From JANXSS01 sp025356535 (lineage in GTDB: Bacteria; Pseudomonadota; Gammaproteobacteria; Burkholderiales; Burkholderiaceae_D), in NCBI GenBank assembly GCA_043762325.1, contig JAYUMU010000145.1, positions 1 through 49,554 on the forward strand: a stretch of 49,554 nucleotides of DNA, written 5' to 3'. The translations under genes were made by a program, and so were the position numbers. Below are positions 43,449-49,554 of this stretch, piece after piece (within the stretch, counting starts at the first letter, position 1; each line of letters opens with the position of its first letter). The notes under the pieces were generated by a model, which saw nothing but the letters and a program-made list of their open reading frames with translations, did not search any database and had not been told where the DNA came from.

Positions 43449-44333
43449 TCAGTCCTCGCCCGCGTCCGGCAACGGTGGCAGTTTTTCCACCAGCAGCACG
43501 TGGACCTGGCGGGCGTCGGCACGCAGGACTTCGAAGCGCAGCCGTTCGATGTCGAAGACGTCGCCCTTGTGCGGCACCCGGCCCTGGTGGTTTGCCACCA
43601 GGCCGCCGATGGTGTCGACGTCCTCGTCGGAAAAGCTGGTGCCGAGCGTTTCGTTGAACTGCTCGATCTCGGTCAGCGCCTTGATGCGCCAGCGCAGCCC
43701 GTGCGTGCCTTCCTTGATGGCGAGGATGTTGTCTTCTTCCTCGTCGAAATCGTATTCGTCCTCGATGTCGCCGACGATCTGCTCCAGCACGTCCTCGATC
43801 GTGATCAGGCCGGCCACGCCGCCGTATTCATCGACGACGATCGCCATGTGGTTGCGGTTGGCGCGAAAGTCGCGCAGCAGCACGTTGAGGCGCTTGGATT
43901 CGGGAATGAACACCGCCGGGCGCAGCATGTCGCGCACGTCGAAGGAATCCTCGGCGTAGTAGCGCAGCAGGTCTTTTGCCAGCAGGATGCCGGCGACCTT
44001 GTCGCGCTCGCCTTCGACCGCCGGAAAACGCGAATGGGCCGTCTCCAGCACCATCGGCAGCCATTCCTCGATCGGCTTGCTGATGTCGACCATGTCCATC
44101 TGCGAGCGCGGAATCATGATGTCGCGCGCCGACAGGTCCGAGACCTGGAAGACGCCTTCGATCATCGACAGCGCATCGGCGTCGATCAGGTTGCGTTCAT
44201 GCGCGTCGTGCAGGATTTCGAGCAGTTCGCCGCGATTTTCGGGCTCGGGAGAGATCAGGTTGGTCAGGCGTTCGAGCAGCGACCGGTGGGGCTTGGCGTC
44301 AATGAGCTTGACGCCGGTAGAGTGATCTTGCAT
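43449..44333 (-). CDS. corC: CorC/YbeX-family CBS-domain protein
   Basis: The 294-residue cytosolic protein has a pair of CBS domains (about 65-185: IMIPRSQMDMVDI, ERDKVAGILLAKDLL, MAIVVDEYGGVAGLITIEDVLEQIVG) and the C-terminal CorC_HlyC domain (about 205-285). YbeX/CorC is linked to magnesium/cobalt homeostasis and to ribosome health in E. coli. ATG 44333 is used; a TTG three codons earlier is possible. Its usual partner ybeY is here displaced by about 4.4 kb, with pilin genes in between. Confidence 0.93.
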   Translation of the reverse strand: MQDHSTGVKLIDAKPHRSLLERLTNLISPEPENRGELLEILHDAHERNLIDADALSMIEGVFQVSDLSARDIMIPRSQMDMVDISKPIEEWLPMVLETAHSRFPAVEGERDKVAGILLAKDLLRYYAEDSFDVRDMLRPAVFIPESKRLNVLLRDFRANRNHMAIVVDEYGGVAGLITIEDVLEQIVGDIEDEYDFDEEEDNILAIKEGTHGLRWRIKALTEIEQFNETLGTSFSDEDVDTIGGLVANHQGRVPHKGDVFDIERLRFEVLRADARQVHVLLVEKLPPLPDAGED

Positions 44334-44590
44334 GAGGGGCAAAAAGCCGTGGGTCCGACTGGGTTTCGATAGTCGAGAGGATACACGAAAAAACCGGGCG
44401 TCCCGAAGATCACGCCGGACGGCCGGCGAATCGGCGACGGCGGATCGAACGGGTTTTCAAATATAGTTGATTCAAGGAAATATTCAGATCAGGCGAGGTC
44501 GATTTTGATACCATAAGTAAATAATTCCGTCGGCGTAAGGCGCAAGCCGGCCTCTGCCCCGCGGGCATCTGCAAGACATCGGGAAGGTTC

Positions 44591-45031
44591 ATGCAATCCA
44601 AGGGCTTTACGCTGATCGAAGTGCTCATCACGGTGGCGATCGTTGCGATCCTGGCGGCCATCGCCGTGCCGAGTTATGCAAGTTACGTAAAGCGCAGCAA
44701 GGCCAATTCGGCAACGGCGGACCTCGGTGCGCTTGCCCTGACGCTGGAGAGTGGTTTCCAGAAGACACTCGCCTATCCGACCTACGCGGCAGGAACCGTG
44801 ATTCCGAACCTGCCTTCGGCGCGCACCAGTCCCCAGACCACCGACTTCGGTGCGTGGTCGCCCTCCCAGGGCCAGGTCTTTTCGTACTCGATCACTTCCG
44901 ACAGCGCCACCAGCACCTACACCGTGACGGCAACCGGCACCGGCAGCCTCGCGGGCTGCACGCTGAGCCTGTCGAACGCCAATGTCAGAACCGTCAACAG
45001 CGCCAGCGCCTGCGGTTTTTCAAGCTGGTAG
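44591..45031 (+). CDS. Type IV pilin-like protein, PilE type
   Basis: The 146-residue product has the prepilin motif KG-FTLIE (cut after Gly5, Glu at +5) and the hydrophobic α1 helix VLITVAIVAILAAIAVPSYASYVKRSKA. Two Cys near the end (GCTLS ... SACGF) form the usual D-loop. GGAAGG precedes ATG 44591. It leads a five-gene minor-pilin cluster and may be a minor pilin or the main subunit of a separate pilus; I favour minor. The 257 bases upstream, shared with divergent corC, must hold its promoter. Confidence 0.88.
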   Translation: MQSKGFTLIEVLITVAIVAILAAIAVPSYASYVKRSKANSATADLGALALTLESGFQKTLAYPTYAAGTVIPNLPSARTSPQTTDFGAWSPSQGQVFSYSITSDSATSTYTVTATGTGSLAGCTLSLSNANVRTVNSASACGFSSW

Positions 45032-45037
45032 GCAGCC

Positions 45038-45526
45038 GTGTCGATGCCGGCGCCGCGCGGTTTTACCCTGATCGAGCTGCTGATCACGATCAGCATCACG
45101 GCTTTCTTGCTGGCGACTGCCGCGCCGCTGACGCTCGACTGGGTCTACAGCGCGCAGACGCGCGATGCGCGCGGCAAGCTGGCGCGGGCTTTCAGCATGA
45201 CGAAATCGATTGCGCTGCGTAATGCAGGCGGGGCCGCGGCGCCGTCTGCCGCCTCTGGCCTGAAAATCCTTACCGACGGCACCACCAACACGGTGCTGGC
45301 CTGTATCGGCGCTGCCGGCAGTGCCACCTGTGCGGTCGGCGGCAGCAGTCTCAAGTGGTCTGCCACCTATCGCGCGGCAATCAGCACCACCATCAACGGC
45401 GTGGCATTAAGCGCTGCTGCGCCGCTGACGATCGATCTCGATAACCGCGGTAACGCCCTGACCGGCACCGCCTTCACGCTCAGCAGGGGGGGCAGCAACA
45501 ATGCGGAAACCGGAACGCTGTACTAG
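45038..45526 (+). CDS. Minor pilin, FimT/GspH type
   Basis: The 162-residue product has RG-FTLIELLITISITAF, with Glu at +5, and the GspH/FimT layout: a helix with WVYSAQTRDARGKLARAFSMTKSIALRN, then β-rich part with one close Cys pair (ACIGAAGSATC). It should help prime pilus assembly; FimT homologues can also bind DNA in competence. The start is GTG 45038, six bases after the pilE-like stop; ATG 45044 is possible. Its end overlaps the next gene by 26 bases. Confidence 0.85.
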   Translation: MSMPAPRGFTLIELLITISITAFLLATAAPLTLDWVYSAQTRDARGKLARAFSMTKSIALRNAGGAAAPSAASGLKILTDGTTNTVLACIGAAGSATCAVGGSSLKWSATYRAAISTTINGVALSAAAPLTIDLDNRGNALTGTAFTLSRGGSNNAETGTLY

Positions 45527-45968
45527 CGGCAGGCCACGTCCGGCCTGCCGGCGCGAGCGTGGCGACGCGCTCCTGGAGGCGCTGATCGGCGTCCTGCTGA
45601 CCGTCGTCATCGGCCTGGGCCTGAGCTACGCCGCCTCCCGCACGCTGGTCGAGCAGCGCAACCAGACGACCCAGAATGCCGTGCTGGCGCAGGTCAGCAA
45701 TGCCTTGCTGACCACCGGCGTGCCGTCGCTGTGCACGAGCGGCATCAACGTGGCACTCAAGAACGCGAACATCAATGCCACCCTGAAGCTGCAATCGTCG
45801 CCGGTCTGCGCCAGCGCGCCGATCACGGTGTCGGTCACCGGTGGCGCCGCAACGCTCAGCGCGGCGTTGCCGGCCGGCGTGGTCACCAGCATGCACTTTG
45901 TAACGCCCGGCGATGCGGCCTCCATCGCGCTGCTTGGCGGCAACGGCGTACTGGCGATTTCACAATGA
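45501..45968 (+). CDS. Minor pilin, PilV type
   Basis: The 155-residue product has a long basic leader (about 21 residues) and RG-DALLEALIGVLLTVVIGLGLSYA. Position +1 is Asp instead of Phe/Met, but Glu +5 is kept. The C-part is small and β-rich, with two Cys. PilV-type pilins act in the priming tip complex. It overlaps both neighbours' reading regions, so the cluster is one operon. Confidence 0.8.
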   Translation: MRKPERCTSGRPRPACRRERGDALLEALIGVLLTVVIGLGLSYAASRTLVEQRNQTTQNAVLAQVSNALLTTGVPSLCTSGINVALKNANINATLKLQSSPVCASAPITVSVTGGAATLSAALPAGVVTSMHFVTPGDAASIALLGGNGVLAISQ

Positions 45969-45975
45969 GTCCGAG

Positions 45976-46638
45976 ATGAAACGCCTGTCGCAGACCGGCA
46001 CGTCGCTCATCAGCATGATGATCGGCCTGGTAATTTCCAGCATCGCCGTGCTCGGCCTGATGAGCGTGTTCCAGGCGGTGGCGCATTCGACCGCCAGTGC
46101 CAGGGATGCCAGCAGCAATGAAGACCAGCTGACCTCATCCTTGCTGCGCGCCGGCATGTCGGTGCAGGACGCCGGTTTCGGGATCGCCGGTCCGCTCTTC
46201 AATACGCACATGGTGCTGATCACCAGGGCGGTGCTGTCGTCGCCTTCCGCAAACGGCGCCAGGACCCTCTCGGGCAGCGTGGCAGCCGTTGGCAGCGCGG
46301 CGAACGCCGTCGTCTGGACCCGCAAGATTGCCGGCGGCGCGACCGAATGCGCGGGCCTGTATGCGCCGGCCGGCGGCGGCCTGCAGACCTTGAATGCGAC
46401 CGCCTGCACCGATGCGACCGAATGGGGCACGCTGGCCTGGTCGGCCACCACGATGATCGAATCGCCGGCGACGAACCAGTTCCGCAGCGTGATCAGCTTC
46501 AAGGCCACCGCGACTCCCGCCGGATGCCAGCCCTACGGCATAACGGCCACCGGCGGCGTCTACACGATCTCGCTCGACACCACCAACAGCGCCGGGCTTG
46601 CCACCGCCTCGCTGTACTGCCTGTTGAATTTCCAGTGA
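45976..46638 (+). CDS. Minor pilin, PilW type, without Glu at +5
   Basis: From ATG 45976 the product is 220 residues with QTG-TSLISMMIGLVISSIAVLGLMSVFQ. The usual Phe +1 is Thr and Glu +5 is Ser. The layout after the helix (HSTASARDASSNEDQLTSSLLRAGMSVQDAGFG) fits PilW. Lack of Glu +5 is known for the outermost tip pilin of the GspK/PilX kind, so this subunit may sit differently in the tip. Cys occur as ECAGL, ACTD, GCQP and YCLL. Confidence 0.78.
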   Translation: MKRLSQTGTSLISMMIGLVISSIAVLGLMSVFQAVAHSTASARDASSNEDQLTSSLLRAGMSVQDAGFGIAGPLFNTHMVLITRAVLSSPSANGARTLSGSVAAVGSAANAVVWTRKIAGGATECAGLYAPAGGGLQTLNATACTDATEWGTLAWSATTMIESPATNQFRSVISFKATATPAGCQPYGITATGGVYTISLDTTNSAGLATASLYCLLNFQ

Positions 46639-46657
46639 CGACCATCGGGAGCATGCC

Positions 46658-48745
46658 TTGAAGCAGACACATCACGGTGGCCGGCGACGGCAGGCGCTGC
46701 GCCCGGCAAGGCAGGGCGGCATCGCAAACATACTGATCGCGCTGCTGGTCGGCCTGGGACTGACCGCAACGGTTGCGGGAACCGCGGCCTACATACATGG
46801 CAGCCAGGAGCGGTCCATGACCTCGCACGGCCAGATCCAGGCTCAGATGAAGGCCTGGACCGGTGCCGAAGTGGTGCGCCAGTATCTGGCGCAGATGCAG
46901 ACCGCCGGCACGCTGGCGCAGCTTGCCGTGGCCGTTGCAAATGCCCCGCCGGCGACCGGCCTGTCGCTCGACCTGGCCGGCGTGACCGGCATCAAGGCCT
47001 ACCTGACGGCGGTCGACAGCGTCACCCTGCCGACGGTGTTTACCGCGAAGATCACCGGCACGACTGCCGCCGCCACCCGCGCCGAATCGAACTCGGTCCT
47101 CGAGGTGGTGTTCAGTGCGGCCGGGTCCAGCAAGGTCGTCGCACCCCTGACCTTCATTCGCAACTTGAAGCTCGGCGGCGCGATCACGGTGCAGAAACCG
47201 GCCGGATCCACGACACCGGTGGTCATCAACGTCAGGGGCGACATCAGCACCTCGGGCAACCTGATCACCGGCGTCGATGTCCTCAATGCGACCGGGTCGA
47301 TCAACATCGACAGCGGCTCGACCTTCAGCCAGCTCAATTCGAACTGCGATGTCGTGCTCTCGGGCTCGGTGACGGCCGTGTCGGTCAACGCCCTGCGCAA
47401 CATCTGCATGAGCGCCAACGCCGCAACCTCCGGCACGGCCGTGGCAAACGGCTCGATCCTGGCGCTCAGCGACTACAGTCGCAACGGCACGCTGTCGGCG
47501 CTGGCCAATCCGAACCCGGTCGCTACCTGCCTGGCCAGCGGCGCCGGCGGCACCGGTTCGACGGCGTCGACCTGCATGCCACCGCTCATTGCCGGCGTCG
47601 ACCTCAGCGCCGCCAACGCCGGCGCGAAGGTCGTCAATACCAGCGGCAGCGTCACCCTGTCCCAGGGCACGATCGGCGAAATCAACGCAAAAGGCAACCT
47701 GACCGTCTCCGGCAATGGCTCGGTCAACACCGGCAAGGTCGGCGGCACGCTGAGCAAGCCCGGCTACAACGCCAACGTGCACGTCACCACGACGCCCGGC
47801 TTTGCACCGACCCTCACGGCTGCGGCCCTGGTGACGTTGCCCACCAACCAGTTCAATGCGTATGCGGTGCGCTCGCTGGCAAACTACGCCTTCAGTTTCG
47901 ATGCCGCCGGCTATCCGAAAGTCGTGGTGCAGAACGTCAACGGCATCGCCAACGGCACCTACTACCTGGGCGACTACAGCAGCAACCAACGGGATTACCT
48001 TTGCAGCGCCATCGTTGCCGGGTCGCCCCCGAGTGCGCCGAAGTGCATGGGTGCCGCCAGCGGCGGCAAGCAGATCTGCCAGGGCTACAGCCCCTACAAC
48101 AGCTGCTTTGCCAACGGCAGCGGCGCCTGGGTAATTGCGACCAGTTTCGGCATCCTGCCCGGCATCGCCTGGTTCGAGGGCAACCTGACGCTGTCGGTGG
48201 GGAAGTTCTACAACACCTTCATCGCCACCGGCAACATCGATACGAGTGCCAGCACCGTGGTGTATGCGCCGAACTATGCAGGCTACAGCGGCACCGCCGG
48301 CGGCGTCACCTATGCGCCCACGGGCATCTGCGTCAACAGCTACTTCCCCGGTGTGTATCCCACCCAGTTTTGCAACATTGCAACGACGAGCTACGATCCG
48401 AATGCAGCCAGCGGTATCGGCAACTATGCCTTTTTGGCAGGCAGCTGGAGCGGCGCCTCCTATGCCGGAACGGGCAGTTATGTGGGCGGTAATGTCACCA
48501 TCGGCGCCTCGTCGATCATCCGCGGCAGTATCAAGGCCGGCAACGAATTCGCCAGCAGTGGCGCGGCGACGATCTCGGGCGGCGTGACCGCCCTGGCGCA
48601 GGGCACCGTGGTCAACAATTCCCTGAGCGCCAGCACCACGTTCGAACTGGCGCAGTTGCCGTCGACCTTCGACATCAGCGGCGGCAGCGTCGGCGGTGGC
48701 GCGCCGTCTGCTCCGGCCAGCATCAAGTGGGCGCGCTACCTGTAG
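46658..48745 (+). CDS. Large pilin-like protein with β-repeat domain (PilX position)
   Basis: The 695-residue product starts at TTG 46658 and has a basic leader and RQG-GIANILIALLVGLGLTATVAGTAAYIHG, a pilin-like helix without Glu +5. Unlike PilX (about 200 residues), about 600 residues follow. They are rich in Gly, Ser, Thr, Asn and Val and contain β-helix-like strings such as GSVTLSQGTIGEINAKGNL and GNVTIGASSIIRGSIKAGN (bactofilin/adhesin-like). About a dozen Cys lie in the middle. It ends the minor-pilin cluster, where PilY1-type adhesins are usual, and no pilY1 is here. A fused tip adhesin is the best guess. Confidence 0.75.
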   Translation: MKQTHHGGRRRQALRPARQGGIANILIALLVGLGLTATVAGTAAYIHGSQERSMTSHGQIQAQMKAWTGAEVVRQYLAQMQTAGTLAQLAVAVANAPPATGLSLDLAGVTGIKAYLTAVDSVTLPTVFTAKITGTTAAATRAESNSVLEVVFSAAGSSKVVAPLTFIRNLKLGGAITVQKPAGSTTPVVINVRGDISTSGNLITGVDVLNATGSINIDSGSTFSQLNSNCDVVLSGSVTAVSVNALRNICMSANAATSGTAVANGSILALSDYSRNGTLSALANPNPVATCLASGAGGTGSTASTCMPPLIAGVDLSAANAGAKVVNTSGSVTLSQGTIGEINAKGNLTVSGNGSVNTGKVGGTLSKPGYNANVHVTTTPGFAPTLTAAALVTLPTNQFNAYAVRSLANYAFSFDAAGYPKVVVQNVNGIANGTYYLGDYSSNQRDYLCSAIVAGSPPSAPKCMGAASGGKQICQGYSPYNSCFANGSGAWVIATSFGILPGIAWFEGNLTLSVGKFYNTFIATGNIDTSASTVVYAPNYAGYSGTAGGVTYAPTGICVNSYFPGVYPTQFCNIATTSYDPNAASGIGNYAFLAGSWSGASYAGTGSYVGGNVTIGASSIIRGSIKAGNEFASSGAATISGGVTALAQGTVVNNSLSASTTFELAQLPSTFDISGGSVGGGAPSAPASIKWARYL

Positions 48746-48751
48746 ACAGGC

Positions 48752-49228
48752 CTAACGCGCCAGGTAGGGATCGGGCCACCCGAGCGCGGCCAAAATCGTC
48801 GTCTCGAGTGCCTCCATCTCGGTGGCCTCCGCATCGTCCTCGTGGTCGTAGCCCTGTGCATGCAGCACGCCGTGCACCACCAGGTGGGCGGCGTGCGCTG
48901 CCAGCGGTTTTTGCTGCGCCCGGGCTTCCTCGGCCAGCACTGCGCTGCAAAACACGATGTCGGCGCGCACCGGCGTCGCATCGTCCGCCAGGCTCTCCTC
49001 GTCCTCGTCCGCATAGGCGAAGGTCAGCACGTTGGTTGCATAGTCGCGGCCGCGGTAGTCGCGGTTCAGCACGCGCGCTTCCTCGGCATCGACGAAGCGC
49101 AAGGTCAGTTCGGCCGGTGCCATCAGCGCCGCCTGCACCCAGCGCCGCAGCACCGGGCGGGTGACGATGCCGGCAAGGCTGGCGTCGGCATACTGGACGG
49201 TGAGCGAGAGCTTATTTTTTGACGGCAT
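48752..49228 (-). CDS. ybeY: Endoribonuclease YbeY (rRNA maturation)
   Basis: The 158-residue protein has the zinc-binding HGVLHAQGYDH motif and NRDYRGRDYATNVLTFAY. YbeY matures the 16S rRNA 3' end and helps ribosome quality control. ATG 49228 is the family-like start and overlaps the phoH end by 17 bases. Its 3' end converges with the large pilin-like gene, only six bases apart. Confidence 0.95.
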   Translation of the reverse strand: MPSKNKLSLTVQYADASLAGIVTRPVLRRWVQAALMAPAELTLRFVDAEEARVLNRDYRGRDYATNVLTFAYADEDEESLADDATPVRADIVFCSAVLAEEARAQQKPLAAHAAHLVVHGVLHAQGYDHEDDAEATEMEALETTILAALGWPDPYLAR

Positions 49229-49554
49229 TTTTGCTGGTGGTGGCACGCTTGGTCGCGATCGGCGCGATAGCGGTTTTCACTGCACGCCTGGCCGTGGTGC
49301 CGGCCGGATCGCGCGTTGCGACGGCCGCCTTGACGCCGGGTGCCGCCGCCTTGCGGGGCGCGCGAGCGCTGGGTTGCTCGCCGCCCGCCACCGCTGCATA
49401 GGCGTCGACGATGCGCGCCACCAGCGGATGCCGAACCACGTCCACCGTGGTGAAACGCGTAATGGCAATGCCGTCGACCCGCTTGAGGATGCGCTCGGCA
49501 TCGACCAGCCCGCTGAGTTGCGCCTTCGGCAAGTCGATCTGGCTGACGTCGCCA
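49212..49554 (-). CDS. phoH: PhoH-family ATPase, C-terminal part (runs off the right edge)
   Basis: The 113 visible residues start within GDVSQIDLPKAQLSGLVDAERILKRVDGIAI, the end of the PhoH ATPase domain, and continue to RHPLVARIVDAYAAV. A tail of about 55 residues follows, rich in Ala, Lys, Arg and Thr, that is not part of the core fold. PhoH-like proteins are NTPases with RNA-related roles and usually precede ybeY. The upstream part lies outside the window. Confidence 0.9.
   Translation of the reverse strand, partial: GDVSQIDLPKAQLSGLVDAERILKRVDGIAITRFTTVDVVRHPLVARIVDAYAAVAGGEQPSARAPRKAAAPGVKAAVATRDPAGTTARRAVKTAIAPIATKRATTSKNAVKK

Noticed and set aside
1..49554. tRNA, rRNA or CRISPR loci
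   Set aside because: No cloverleaf-like gene, rRNA sequence or regularly spaced repeat array was found on reading the sequence by eye.

Overview
The window reads as a chromosomal segment of a GC-rich betaproteobacterium, most likely Burkholderiales and probably Oxalobacteraceae-like (Herminiimonas/Herbaspirillum/Massilia type). That placement rests on the protein character, on conserved blocks such as lptD-surA-pdxA-rsmA, phoH-ybeY-corC-lnt-glyQ-glyS-gmhB-plsC and amgK-murU, and on a PEP-CTERM protein. No database search was possible, so it is inference from remembered families. No tRNA, rRNA or CRISPR array was seen.

Layout. Positions 1-800 hold the 5' part of a D12-class (Dam-like) adenine methyltransferase gene whose frame runs into IS21-like terminal repeats at the left edge. 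A PEP-CTERM protein (1355-2044) follows behind a strong sigma-54 promoter match. Next come a minus-strand set of cytochrome b561, two YceI proteins and a MarR regulator, then purB, a YibF-type GST, and two low-complexity exported proteins (one a lipoprotein). Two large cyclic-di-GMP enzymes follow, one of them with a LOV blue-light domain, then tonB-mnmA, the three-subunit proton-translocating transhydrogenase (pntAA-pntAB-pntB) and a hipBA module with nested operator-like inverted repeats. A minus-strand operon amgK-murU-pepP-ubiH faces a plus-strand operon lptD-surA-pdxA-rsmA.

The accessory part lies at 31.7-37.2 kb. Two different families of orphan membrane proteins occur there, each as a tandem pair, between housekeeping genes. 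Each pair carries fossils of its neighbour: a decayed copy of the start of gloA sits between the two stalked-protein genes, and copies of the 3' end of plsC sit at the junctions of the two-TM protein genes. Both pairs therefore look like tandem duplications that captured a piece of the adjacent gene. These families are the best candidates here for something undescribed.

From 37.2 to 49.5 kb the conserved minus-strand block plsC-gmhB-glyS-glyQ-lnt-corC ... ybeY-phoH is interrupted between corC and ybeY by a plus-strand five-gene type IV minor-pilin cassette (PilE-, FimT-, PilV- and PilW-like, plus an unusual 695-residue pilin-like protein).

The housekeeping genes cover envelope biogenesis (LptD, SurA, Lnt, PlsC, GmhB, AmgK/MurU), translation (GlyQS, RsmA, MnmA, YbeY) and redox or cofactor metabolism (Pnt, UbiH, PdxA, GloA). 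The accessory genes are mostly surface or regulatory.
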